In this document: piece by piece, positions 11,877 to 22,050 of the stretch | How positions within the stretch are numbered: the first letter of the stretch is position 1 | Layout of the letters: every line of letters begins with the position of its first letter | Origin: Nephrocerus scutellatus | Lineage: Eukaryota; Arthropoda; Insecta; Diptera; Pipunculidae | DNA: 64,000 bases | Assembly (NCBI GenBank): GCA_947095585.1 | Contig: OX352763.1 | Coordinates: 21,811,462 to 21,875,461, forward strand | Reading direction: 5' to 3' | Translations under genes and position numbers: made by a program | The notes under the pieces: generated by a model | Told to the model about the DNA's origin: nothing | Database searches by the model: none | The model's input: only the letters and a program-made list of their open reading frames with translations

Positions 11877-12240
11877 CAGGTCTGGGTTTATTTTTGGAGG
11901 ACGGAGTCGATTATGGTATTAGTGTCGAATACATAGTGTTCGTGGTCACTGGGATGAATAGCGTCGATAAGACGGAGGAGTGGTGTGGTATAGTAGTTTT
12001 TTTTTAATTAGCGCACGCTTCAAGATATTCTGAAGATAATTGAAGGCATGAAATGCGTGCACACTTGTAGTAAAATATATTGCTACGAAAATGTAAATAG
12101 AAATCCTTCATCGCAGTGTACATACTCGTATAAGAATAAGCGTTGTAATGAATTGTATTAGAATAAATATTTTTCTAAAAATCATGGCATACAATTAGGC
12201 TCAGTAATATTTGGTATTAAAGTTATATCTTTTCCACCTA

Positions 12241-12508
12241 TCATCATCATATTTGGCTCTACAACCGGTGTCCGGTCCTGGCCTTCCGCAAAAAATCTCT
12301 TCGCCGGAACTGATTGCGAGCCGATGTCATCCAGTTTGGCATCACTAAGCTCTGAGCGTCCTGGTCTACGCCATCCTTCCAGCGTAGGCTTGGCCGGCCT
12401 CGCTCCAACAATTCTCCGTAAAACTTTTCTCTCGAACGCGGCTAAGAGGTCTGAATGCCTTTTGATAAGCACCCAAGTCTCGGATCCATATGAAAGTACT
12501 GGTATGAC
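12241..12508 (-). mobile_element. Internally deleted RTE-type LINE 3' end
   Basis: On the minus strand the frame reads VLSYGSETWVLIKRHSDLL and FERKVLRRIVG, the C-terminal tail of the RTE polymerase, and then jumps directly to RPAKPTLEGWRRPGR and the 3' terminal block, skipping about 60-70 residues (the LYNDEIYERYRD to ARMSEED stretch) that are present at 49334-49675. It ends in an ATG-type microsatellite tail (CATCATCAT at 12241-12249 on the plus strand). An AT dinucleotide run at 12509-12529 abuts the 5' side. Inactive derivative. Confidence 0.75.
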
Positions 12509-12529
12509 CATATATATATATATATATAC

Positions 12530-12959
12530 CAGCTGGTTGGATGTTATGGAATAAATACTCCAGAGGATGACCAAAAAATCTCGAAGGTGCAGAATTTGTT
12601 AACTTTTGGTTTTTTCGTAAGACGTAAGGGTATTTTGGTGCAAAAATTGTGTTAACTCGGATTATGTTGTGATTATTTATTTAATTATATCGAGTGCAGA
12701 CTATTCGTGTTGTGCGAGTTATATTTTTGCACAAAAATGGAAGGGACCGACAATTTAAAGCCATATCCAGAAGATGAATTGAGAAGCGTTCCCGTGACAG
12801 TTGTTACCCGCGGACGTTTGTCAGACATTCGCGAGAGGTTGTACCGTTGACAAGTTTTTTGGTGTTTTCCTGAGATGTGAACGTCAAACCTTCGGATATT
12901 AGTCCAACACACTAACACTAAGCAGCCCAACAAGATTCTTGACAAAATAAAGAAGTCTT
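12530..12959. other. Unassigned, with one small open frame
   Basis: Between the RTE and mariner remnants. A 37-codon plus-strand frame begins at the ATG at 12737 and ends with TGA at 12847-12849; it is rich in charged residues (PEDELRS, GRLSDIRERLYR) and looks more protein-like than its surroundings. I do not recognise it. It could be an exon or ORF piece of an uncatalogued element. Confidence 0.3.
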
Positions 12960-13300
12960 CGTTTGCCTTAACCTACGCTGCGCATTTCGATTCATGGTAT
13001 GGAATAAAACATCATTCCATTAAATGGCTTCCACAGAAACGACAATGAACCAACTGTTCGTCACTTTTTCGCATGAAGCCGTCAAGTTCGCATCCATGTT
13101 TGCCTTGAGGTCTTTTAAATTCTCTAGCTTATTAACATAGACCATGGACTTGACATAGCCCGAAAGAAAAAGACATAAACACAAATTCAAGAGGCATCAA
13201 ATCGCACGAACGAGGCGGACATTTGACTGATGGTCCAATGGTCCATTTCAAGATCGTTTCGCATCACATCTTTAAGGTCCAATCACTGATGTTGCGTCGC
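12960..13300 (-). mobile_element. DD41D-type mariner transposase remnant, C-terminal part
   Basis: The minus strand reads CPPRSCDLMPLEF near 13190-13235, the third catalytic block of rosa-like Tc1/mariner transposases (normally PLDFF; here the catalytic Asp is Glu). This is followed by a YVKSMVYVNKLENLKDLKAN-like block, the usual C-terminal segment. Frameshifts are present, and the N-terminal half and terminal inverted repeats are missing or unrecognisable. Confidence 0.6.
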
Positions 13301-15620
13301 AGCTGAATGTCATTTGGATTCAGTTTTTGGTTCAAATCGGTATGCAGGCCCAAAAACGCAAAATTCACACACACAGAAAAGCCCAATTCCTGAGATAAAA
13401 AAATTTCGTACCTTAACTAACCTCGCAGATGAAGATCCTTGCGTTTCTTTGTCTTTGTTGTTGACACGGGAACATTATAAAGTGAGCATGTTTTCTTTGC
13501 CTATTTGGCACAGGAAGATAGCGATGTGCGTATAACGTTCAAACTAACATTCAATTGTTCGTTAATCTGGATGAGTACGACGACTAAAAATTTGCGGCTA
13601 GCACATGAAAAGTTGTCGCAACCGTACGTAAACTTCGATAACAATTTTTGATAACTTGCAAAAGCTGTTGAAGCTTGTAATTTTCCATGACAAAATGGCA
13701 AATATAGACAAATTGAAATGTCAAACTAACCGCTGCTAACTTTACGTACAGCTGAGAAAATCAATTGCAAAAATAGGGCGCCCCAATTGAAAATCCCTCT
13801 TAAACTAGACACAGAACTGGCCAGACTTTCTTTCAGTGACCAGTTTTGTATTTTAAAAAAGTTTACCAACTTTAATTGGGGTTGACTTGTTTTATTAAAA
13901 TTGCAAATGATATTTACAATGAAAAAAAATCCAACTAATACTACGCTTGCGATCGGGAAGTACGAGTAACTATCACCATCACCCATTATCTGCTAAACAA
14001 CGTTATCATCTCCACATCGTTATAACCTTATAACATATTTTCATTATTTTTAACAACAAAATCGAATATCCCAGAAACATGCGTCGTCATGTAAGGTGTT
14101 GGCCAGCCATCAAACCAGCTATTATGCCCGGTTGTGCTGTTGGGAAAAATTCCAACTGATTGGCAGTGTTGTCGATCGAGGCCGCCGACGACGCCGGCCG
14201 CCGCCGTTTGCCATCTGATAGTTAAACCAAAGTGTGAAGTATATTGAAGCAATTTACCCGCTCGTCGAATGTGATGTTGAGAATCCACTTAGTGTGGTAA
14301 TTTGCACTTTAACTGAAAACCAAACACTCGTCTTGTTGGCTATGTGCGCTGGTAACTATATACGGACATTATTATGCTGCGATTGTTGCCGTATACCAAA
14401 TACTAATTACTGACTCTATAATAAGATTCTTGAGATGACAGATGCTAATTTGCAAGCAATTGCTTGTATAATGTCAAATATGTCCCGCTATGCTGCAAAT
14501 TGAATCGATTAACTCCGTCATTACTATGTAGATACATTTTTATTCCCACAGCGGTGCACAAAATAAATCTCCAAACAAAGATGAAAATTTATAATTAAAC
14601 GACTGGCGAAGCGACAGCAATAAATTTAAATATCATTTCGCTTTGCTGTCGAGGTGCAAAAGTGAATGTATCTAACCGTGCATAGATACAAATAGTACTT
14701 GTATATATCTATCTATCTCTCTGAAGATTGACTGCAATACCCTGTGACAACTACCGACGTCCGACAAAATATGCGCGCATGCATATATGCAAATCAATTG
14801 GTAAGATACATTTTTTTTTAAATAGAAAAAGATACACAACAAACAATCAAAGACGAGTGAGTCGTCGCAATCACAGTCACATTCAACAACTAAACTCTGC
14901 TAAACAATACGGGCGGCTGTGCGATGCAGCAGCTGGTTGGTCTCTCTTAGTAGTTTGGGTTGAGTTTTTTCTGTAATAAACTTGACACTGACATTGAATC
15001 CATCCCGTTTGTGGCGAGTGGGGAGGTGGGGCAGCACACGTCGCTATTTGTTTGTTGTATTTTTTTTGCATTGCAAATAATGGCTAGCGCCAACAAGCGC
15101 GAGAAACCGCCGTCAAGGTTATGGTAGCGGATCGACGGGTATTAGAAACAAATGGCAGCAGCAGCAACAACAAGCGCATAAGATGAATACATCCGAGTTG
15201 ACGTTAATCAAATCACAATGCAAAAGGCAACCGCGCACCGCTGTGACAAAGAAACAAAAAAAAAACTATCTCTTCTAATAAGAAATGTTTCGTAACAACA
15301 AACTGCTGCAGATGAAGACAAAAAAATTCTGTACAAGTCACAATAAAATAATTAAAATGAAAACTGGTTAAACGACACGTGACGATTAGACTGGAGGATG
15401 AAATTTTAAATGAAATGTATTTAAGTGTCTCTGTTAGCTTAGTTAGGTTCTTTGAGCAACATTTCAAAGCATACTTTAGAGCGTACTCTGGGAACTTTTA
15501 AAAAACTCGATTCAATATAAAAAAGGAAATTAAAAAGCGGAATTTGTTGGACAATTTGTAGGACCCTACTCAGGACGTACAGACCTTACTCATAAAACGA
15601 TGTCCAATTGTGGGCAGTAA
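13301..15620. other. No gene recognised
   Basis: A 2.3-kb stretch with no frame or RNA gene I can support. Open frames up to about 86 codons on either strand show no family motif. CTAT-type tetranucleotides occur near 14705-14720. This may be intergenic or intronic host sequence. Confidence 0.4.
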
Positions 15621-15623
15621 TAA

Positions 15624-15880
15624 GCGCCGTGGTTCTAGTGATTAGTTATTGTGTTGGACTTCTGAGCAATCGGTTCAACGCTGGAATTTCAGAACACCAA
15701 AAATAGTTTTAAGGGGTCTTACCTATCTTAAATGTCTAACAAACGCTCGAGGGTAAGCACTTTCGGATGCGCCATCAAATTGTAAGTCCCTTCTATTTGT
15801 GTGCAAAAATAAAATACACACAACACTAATGGCAGCGAGAAACTAGTCCTTGGACCGGCATCGGTCTATCGCTCCAAATA
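15624..15880 (+). mobile_element. tRNA-derived SINE, diverged copy
   Basis: This copy starts with GCGCCGTGG, carries degenerate pol III box A and box B positions, and shares its body with the SINE at 17123-17397: CAAATTGTAAGTCCC and CTATTTGTGTGCAAAAAT, then GCGAGAAACTAG..CCTTGGACCG. Box B here is damaged (CGGTTCAACGCTGG), so it is probably silent. It ends close to the 3' end of a minus-strand LINE. Confidence 0.75.
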
Positions 15881-15892
15881 TACTTTTCTTTT

Positions 15893-16340
15893 CTTATTTC
15901 TTTCCTTTACTCCGCAGTGGAGCATAGGGCTTCAACAAACGCCCGCCAACGAACTCGATTTAACGCCAAGAAACGCCACTCGGTCCCCTGGGATCTTGCT
16001 TCCTCTTTATTGTCCTTTTCCATGTCTTGCTAGGACGGCCAACTCGACGACTTCCTTGTAGATTCCAGGCGAGCGCTAGTTTCGTAATGTCGTCCGCTGG
16101 CTTTCTCAAAGTGTGGCCAATCCAGCTCCATTTTCGTCGTCTGATGGTGAGCGCGATTTCTTCCTGCTGTGTTACTCTTCGCAAGTCTTGGTTGGTGATA
16201 ATGTCCGGCCATCTTATTCTCAGTATCCTCCTTAAGCACTTGTTGCGCGTCGCAATTGACTCTGTGACTTTCCACGTTTCGCAGCCATACAAGAGTACTG
16301 AGAGAACGATAGATCTGAAGATCATTAGCTTTAGATTCCG
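15893..16340 (-). mobile_element. C-terminal tail of a non-LTR retrotransposon polymerase
   Basis: The minus strand reads LLYGCETWKVTESI, then CLRRILRIRWPDIITNQDL and RRRKWSWIGHTLRKP, then a run of basic residues (GRPSKTWKRT); after one frameshift it ends NRVRWRAFVEALCSTAE followed by a stop at about 15915-15917. This is the conserved tail found after the RT thumb in several animal LINE lineages, and it differs from the RTE family elsewhere in the window. The RT core is absent, so clade assignment is open. The native stop codon is still recognisable and the 3' UTR is very short. Confidence 0.7.
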
Positions 16341-16349
16341 GGGAGCAAA

Positions 16350-16815
16350 TATACTACTTCTGTAATATTATAAAAATGTAATGTTTGTTTGTGTGTAAGA
16401 GGTATTCTTGGAAATTACTGGACCGATTTAAAAAATTATTTCACCAATATTTAGAATGGACTTTCAGAGTGAACATGGCTATATATTATCCCGGTTAAAT
16501 AAAAGGGCCTTTCCAATTGCGTAACTAAATAAATGAAGTCGACGAAAAACGGTCGGCCATCATAATGACTGTATGCTGCACTGTTGGCTGCGCTGCCTTC
16601 TGTGCTATACGAACATCACGCCATATAGTGGCATCATAATGACCGTGTTCTATGTACCTACATACTATAATCGATATATGTATGTATATAAAAATAAATA
16701 TCTGTACGACACTAAGATTCAAAAACTCGGCAGCCGATTGAGCCGAAACTTTCACAGAATATGCGTATTAACAAAATCTCGTTAAGCCACATAGTGCGAA
16801 TACGCATCTGGTTAA
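16350..16815 (+). mobile_element. Helitron-like element, 5' part (copy 1)
   Basis: Begins near TACTTCTGTAATATTATAAA, followed by a GTTTGTTTGTGTGTAAG string and TACTGGACCGATTT, the same opening used by the other Helitron-like copies. The first ~400 bases match, in inverted orientation, 30440-30920 (shared: AATGGACTTTC, a GGTCGGCCATCATAATGACT-like block, and GCAGCCGATTGAGC). No transposition protein is encoded. This may be the left end of one composite element reaching the CTAG at 18368, with the RT-motif array and SINE inside it, but that continuity is inferred. Confidence 0.55.
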
Positions 16816-16962
16816 GTATACTTTCTCTTTAGTTTTGTTATTACGTTAGAACATTAGTTATTACTAAATAAACTGGAAAATACGGTTTTATGTATGATTG
16901 GTTCGTATTCATATTTGACTAACCGTAAGCAAAAAGTCAAAAGTAATAATTGATTCAACTTT

Positions 16963-17815
16963 CAACAAAATTGTATAAAAGTACGTGTTCCACAGTGGTC
17001 TGTTCTAGGCCTTATTCTGTTTTTTAATTTATGTTAACTCGGTATAAGGAAATTGTATAAAAATAGGTGTTCCACAGGGCTCTGTTCTGGGAACATCTAT
17101 TTTTAATTTATGTTAACTCGGTGGGCGCCGTGGCTCAGTGGATAAGAGCATGGCTTCTGAGCAGGAGGTTCGTGGTTCGAATTCCATTAACACCAAAAGT
17201 AATTTTCATGGTGTCCCACTTCTCGCGAAAGTCTGACAAACCACATATTAGTAATAACATGTCACGGAAAGCTTCTCTATTCGCCGTTCGGATCCGGCAT
17301 TAAATTGTAGTTCCCCTCTATTTGTGTGCAAAAATATACATGCTCAACGCAAATGGTTGCGAGAAGCTAGGCCTTGGACCGAAATATTATTTATTATAAC
17401 TCGGTATAACGAAATTGTATAAAAATGGGTGTTCCACAGGGCTCTGTTCTAGCCCCTATTCTGTTTTTAATTTGTACTAACTTTGAATACATTTTTTTTA
17501 TAAAAATAAGTATTGTACATGACATGACTCTAGGCCCCATTCTGTTTTTAAGTTATCAGTATAACAAAGCTGTTTATCATAACTTGGTATAACGAAATTG
17601 TATAAAAGTGGGTGTTCCACAGGGCTCTGTTCTAGCCCCTATTCTGTTTTTAATTTGTACTAACTTTGAATACATTTGTTTATAAAAATAAATATTGTAC
17701 ACAATTCTGTTTTTAAATTATCTTAGCTCAGTATAACAAAATTGTATAAAAATAGGTGTTCCACAGGGCTCTGTTCTAGGGTCTATTCTGTTTTTAATTT
17801 ATGTTAACTCGGTAT
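16963..17815 (+). repeat. Tandem array of a reverse-transcriptase motif (GVPQGSVLGP block)
   Basis: Five clear units and at least two decayed ones, spaced about 80-95 bases apart, each contain GGTGTTCCACAGGGCTCTGT and then codons for VLGPILFLIYVNS followed by a TAACTCGGTATAACAAAATTG linker. GTTCCACAG starts at about 16986, 17069, 17431, 17614 and 17758. Each unit therefore encodes only motif B of an RT palm, and the rest of the polymerase is missing. The array is split by a SINE at 17123-17397. A shorter array with the same unit and the same left flank is at 21818-21975. This is a minisatellite seeded from a LINE fragment, not a gene. Confidence 0.8.
17123..17397 (+). mobile_element. tRNA-derived SINE with intact A and B boxes
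   Basis: The head carries a pol III A box, TGGCTCAGTGG, at 17131-17141 and a B box, GGTTCGAATTCC, at 17174-17185 (one extra base against the consensus), so the 5' part resembles a tRNA gene. The body is non-tRNA and shared with the copy at 15624-15880; the tail is AT-rich. The duplicated flank AACTCGGT at 17115-17122 and 17398-17405 is consistent with a target-site duplication made by LINE machinery. It inserted into the RT-motif array after that array had formed. Which LINE mobilises it is not visible. Confidence 0.85.
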
Positions 17816-17819
17816 TTAT

Positions 17820-18200
17820 CCTACCTTTTAAAGGAAAAAAAATTGCTGTATTTGGTAACGGCATTTTTCTCATGTAAATAATGATAAAATAATGAATGGT
17901 ATTGATGCGAAGATGGCTTAAGCTGCACAGCTTAGTAATCAAAAGTACATGGTTTTTAGCTTTACATCAGGTACTACCTGTGTTGATATTAATTTTGAAT
18001 ATCATTCGCCGTGCTTCAATGCTTGTATGGTCAAGGTTTGCCCACTTTTAACTCAAAAGTGGACTGTTCTACCAGCTGCTTCACAATTGATTGAGTGCAT
18101 CAACGGCTTTAAATACTCAGTGGTCTTTTTGTTGGACCATAAGTTCATATCATGCATTTGATGCAATATTTAAATGAAGTTGTAAAGCAGCTATATCATG
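17820..18200. other. Unassigned sequence inside the composite region
   Basis: No recognisable coding or structural element. It lies between the RT-motif array and the Helitron-type right end, so it may be internal sequence of the same composite element. Confidence 0.3.
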
Positions 18201-18368
18201 TTAGTTTTTATTGTCGTTTGCCAATCCTAAAACTGTTATAAAACTTCAATATGGGGTATCTTGCTGGAGTGCTGCGCATTTCAATCAAATTAACGATAGA
18301 AACGATACGAAAATGAAATCGGGTGCGTGCAACCCACGTAGGGTAGCGAAGCGCCCGGGAACAGCTAG
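18201..18368 (+). mobile_element. Helitron-type 3' end
   Basis: The last bases read GCGCCCGGGAACAGCTAG, ending at CTAG 18365-18368 with T at 18369, preceded by a GC-rich stretch with a short imperfect stem (GGG..CCC, about 18341-18357). This fits the CTRR-T terminus of Helitrons. The matching 5' end is uncertain; the candidate on the same strand is near 16350. Confidence 0.55.
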
Positions 18369-19970
18369 TAATACAATACGAATGTATAGTACAAATAGAT
18401 ATATCTGTATAAATACTTTTGCCAAATAAACTTAACATAACTTTCTATAAAGTAATTTGCATGCAAACGATCGTCAAAATGGTTATTTTTTTAATCAGAA
18501 CGACAAGACAATGGAAAAAGTTTAAGAAAAAAAAAACCAAACCAAGAAAAGGTGCATTTGTGATCAGATCGGCGATCTTTCCTTCAAATATCTTGATATG
18601 TAATTGAATTCTGTTGAAATTAACAAAACAGATAAACGGTTACACTAAAGACCAGCCCTCTGTTTTTGCCTTTTATGGTAGGTACCGTAAAGAAAAAAAA
18701 AAAAACGAAATTAAGACGCAGTTATGCAAATGGCTCGCAATTGTCATTGTAGGCAATGAGGAATGCACGCAATTGGCGGAAAGGGTCCACTTGAAACCAA
18801 CATTTTAACATTTTTATTGCTTTCAATTATCATTTAGCATTTATTGCATTTAGCGTTTATTGCATTCGTATCGCGTACTGGTCTGGTGCCGGCACGAGCA
18901 AACCCCACACGCAACCAGCACGCAAGACGCAACATTGCATCTCAATAAAGAGCAACAACAACAACTGACTGCCACTCAGAGTGGCACGTGTAATTAAATT
19001 AACTGGTAATTCGTAATGAGTACTTTTAGTTTACAACTTGGAAACTATTAACCAAATTTGCTTTCTGTTTTTTTGTTTTGCTTGGTTTCGGTCTTCCGAG
19101 CAAGTCAGTAGAGTTTTTGTCCCTCCAGCTTTTGAAGGGAGATAACACCAGATGTACTTGATCGTTCATTTTCATCCGACATATGTGCTCTTTATGAATG
19201 TCGATCGATTGGAATTCAAAAAAAAAAAAAGGAAAACTTTACAATTGAAGTCTGAACATGTAATCGTTTTGTCATTCGTGCAGTTTTTAAGCTTACTGAC
19301 CATCAAGCATTTCGTTTAGATTTGGACAACCCTCATTGAAATACAGTCAATTAGTACAGTTTTGTGTTGAAGGGTTTTAAGCAATGGAAGGGTTTCTTGT
19401 GATGTTCAATGTCACACACTAAATATAGGTTTTAGGTAAGTAATTAAAATTTAGATATAGAGAAACGTTTTTTCTGCAAAACAATTTCTTATCGAAATCC
19501 AAGACACAAGGCCTTACTTTCGATCAAGCCATGGAACGGTCAGTTATTTGAGAAAAGCCCTCCGTGAAAAACAAAATTTAGAGGAGTCGGAAATGCTTAA
19601 CTTCGACTCTACTTCAAAGTCCCAAAGGAAGCAATAATTGTTGGTCATTCAAAATACTACCGGAAATACTATTTGTCCCCAATTGGAATGCCTTTGTGAA
19701 TGAGCGTTGGAATCAGGTTTATTTGCTTTACATTTCACAGCTAACTCGACGCTACCAAATTGCACATTGCTCACTCCAGTACTTTCAAGAAGTAAATTCT
19801 CTATGGTATGGGTCATATTCGTAGTGTAGCTAGTAGAGTATACAAAATTATATCAACATAGTTCTCAAGAGGTCTTCTTCAACGCTGGCATAACCATTGC
19901 TTATGATTGCGCAACAGCAGAGCAAATACCAAACCTGATTAATCACTGTACGAAACGTATCTATGGCTGG
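18369..19970. other. No gene recognised
   Basis: Unassigned AT-rich DNA with A-runs near 18525, 18690 and 19215. No family-like frame was seen. Part of 19300-19970 could be an uncatalogued repeat because it leads into a sequence repeated at 21305. Confidence 0.35.
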
Positions 19971-19974
19971 GCTA

Positions 19975-20087
19975 TAGTGCAACTTTGTTGCGAAAAATTA
20001 TCATCTAGCCAATAAACAAATAAAGATTAGGCTATTTATATAAATTGTTTTTTTTTTTCCTTTCTTTTTTATCTCTATAGTACGGAT
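19975..20087 (+). repeat. Direct repeat, left copy
   Basis: About 105 bases starting GCAACTTTGTTGCGAAAAAT, followed by an ATCATCTAGCCAATAAACAA block, recur in the same orientation at 21305-21412 with small differences and a similar T-rich end. The two copies bracket a LINE RT fragment. They could be two 3'-UTR remnants of the same LINE family or very short terminal repeats. Confidence 0.65.
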
Positions 20088-20109
20088 CTACTTTTATACT
20101 CGTGCCTAA

Positions 20110-20800
20110 TGCACAAGTATGAGTTGAGTTTTAAATGATCTCAACAACATTCATAAATCTGCTTGGCCAGATGTTATTCCCGCAAAAGTTTTGAACTTCT
20201 TTAACGCTGGCGTATTTTGCCTATAAGCTCTCATTTTTGTTTTTTTTTTTCTGGAGTCAGCCAACGATGTTGGATAAAATAGCCTCTGTGTACCCTAAAC
20301 CGAAAAAAGACGATCATCTAATTCCTCGTACCGACACATAGCGCACAACAACGACAACAACGACAACAATGAAAATTCCTACATTTTTGGAAACGCTGAT
20401 TAATTGTTAGAGCTAATGTCAACCTTGAAATCACGGGAAATCCTTAGCGACCACCAGTACAAAGGCAATATTCTATAGGTGAAGGTATTTCTCACCGAAA
20501 AATTTAAGTTTTTGCACTCTATATTTGCAAGGCATTTGACAGGGTCTGACATCAAGTAATTTTGTCAAAAATGAGTGCCTATGGAATTGATCAAACCTTG
20601 CTTGATTGGACAAGTAGCCAACCTTTTGGACCGTTCAATCACGGATGTGATAGACGATTTCAAATCTAACGTTCACCACATAAACGCTGGTGTTCCGCAA
20701 GGCTCTCTTTTGTCACCAACACTCTTTCTCATTTTCAAATTTCTCCTTTCCGCTTCTTCTAATCAAATTCATTCCTTTACTGAAAGGCACTGAAGGCAAT
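20110..20800 (+). mobile_element. CR1/Jockey-like LINE RT fragment
   Basis: Degraded RT in several frames: SAWPDVIPAKVLNFF near 20158-20205 (block 1 region), YPKPKKDDH near 20295-20320, a damaged KAFDRV motif A near 20530-20550, a SAYGIDQTLLDW-like block near 20572-20610, and INAGVPQGSLLSPTLFLIF near 20678-20735 (motif B). The FADD box is missing. It is related to the fragments at 46785-47175 and 21968-22050 and more distantly to the LINE at 5570-8420. Confidence 0.7.
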
Positions 20801-21304
20801 TGAAACCTCGTGGCATTGTAAAATCTCGCTTCAGTAATTCCGGCCAATAAAAGCTTCATCAAAGTGGGTTCTTATGGTCAGTTCGATTCATTTATTTTTC
20901 TCGTTAAATAGAGGAAAAAAAGGAATAATGACATTCAGTTGTTGTACACTGGTTATACCTTGGTTAAGGAGAATCTTTTGCTCATTTTTCAGTCACCTTT
21001 AAACAAGTTGCAAAAAGTCAATAAGTTTGGGGGCAACTACCAATTCCAACTCCACCAAAATGAGGATATCTGATATATTTTCCATATCGTTTTCTATCGA
21101 GTATCTATAGTAATAGTAAAAGATATTTTATCAGCGCGATTCAATTGATAAAAATGATAACTATCTGTGTTTCTAGGCAATATAAAATAAATTTGTTTTT
21201 TTTTTCCTAGAAGAACTTTTATTGCCGTTAAATTTGCACTGATTTTTTACTTTAGCAAAAACAAATGTCAATTGGCAAATCTAATTAATTACCGGATCGA
21301 ATAC

Positions 21305-21412
21305 AGTACAACTTTGTTGCGAAAAATTATCTTCTAGCCAATGAACAAATAAAGATTAAGCTATTTTTATAAAAAAAAATTTCTTTGTTTTTTATCTCTC
21401 TAATGTACTACA
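21305..21412 (+). repeat. Direct repeat, right copy
   Basis: Partner of 19975-20087, sharing CAACTTTGTTGCGAAAAATT and an AACAAATAAAGATTA block, then a T-rich run and ATCTCT. See the left copy for interpretation. Confidence 0.65.
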
Positions 21413-21714
21413 CGAACAATCATTAATTTTTATTACTTTGTATAGACGGAAATACAAACAAAAAGATCACAGAAGCAGAGCTGCAAAGAAAACAAAAAAA
21501 AAAAAAAAAAACTGAATAAAAATAAAGCTTTCGATACTTTGCTCACACATTTCGAAAGCTTTCTGTCGTAGAATGTAGACACAGTGTGTTTCGCATTAAG
21601 ACAGTGATTGATTTTTTGTGTTGGCTGACAAGGTTTGCTTTTCAAATCAGGTTGCACTAAAAAACGCTCTAAAGGTCTAAGATCTCAAAAAAAAAAAACG
21701 ATTTCATCCGGTAT
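21413..21714. other. No gene recognised
   Basis: About 300 bases with a poly-A run at roughly 21496-21512 and no recognisable feature. Confidence 0.35.
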
Positions 21715-21727
21715 AGTACCTACTCTC

Positions 21728-21975
21728 CCTTTAGTTTTGTTAATCTACTTTATTAATTAGACATTAGTTAATAAACTGTAAAGTGCGGTTTTATGTATAA
21801 TTAGTTTGTCTTCGGTATACCTCGGTATAACAAAATTGTATAAAAAAAAGGTGTTCCACAGGGCTCTGTTCTAGGGCCTATCCTGATTTTAATTTATGTT
21901 ACCTCGGTATAACAAAATTGTATTAGAAAAAGTTGTTAGAAAAGGGCTCTGTTCTATGCCCTATCCTATCCGTAT
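21728..21975 (+). repeat. Second locus of the RT-motif array with its shared left flank
   Basis: The left flank 21728-21808 (TTAGTTTTGTTA, ACATTAGTTA, ATAAACTG, CGGTTTTATGTAT) matches 16826-16910, and the following units (GGTGTTCCACAGGGCTCTGT at about 21850, plus one decayed unit near 21935) match the array at 16963-17815. The shared flank shows that flank and array were copied together as one unit rather than amplified independently. Confidence 0.75.
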
Positions 21976-22050
21976 AAACGCCGGTGTTCCTCAAGGCTCT
22001 GTTTTTTCTCCGTCACTCTTTCTCATATTTATTATGCGATCGCCACTCCG
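21968..22050 (+). mobile_element. LINE RT motif B fragment
   Basis: About 80 bases reading INAGVPQGSVFSPSLFLIFI, like the CR1/Jockey-like fragment at 20678-20735 rather than the array unit next to it. It directly abuts the RT-motif array, so two different RT motif-B pieces lie side by side here. Confidence 0.65.

Larger units (their letters stand above)
10210..11940 (-). mobile_element. LOA/I-type non-LTR retrotransposon, 3' part
   Basis: Read on the minus strand from about 11940 down to 10210 this gives, in order, the end of the RT palm, the thumb, RNase H and a C-terminal cysteine-rich tail, followed by a short 3' UTR ending near a TACC-rich run. Several frame breaks are present. A second, shorter copy of the same family lies on the same strand at 38613-39240. 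RNase H after RT places it in the I/LOA/R1 assemblage; I favour LOA-like from the RNase H and tail layout, but the clade is not proven. Confidence 0.8.

Noticed and set aside
17123..17200. A tRNA gene
   Set aside because: The A and B boxes are present, but no full cloverleaf with a proper acceptor stem follows, the body is shared with another dispersed copy at 15624, and flanks are duplicated. It is the head of a SINE.
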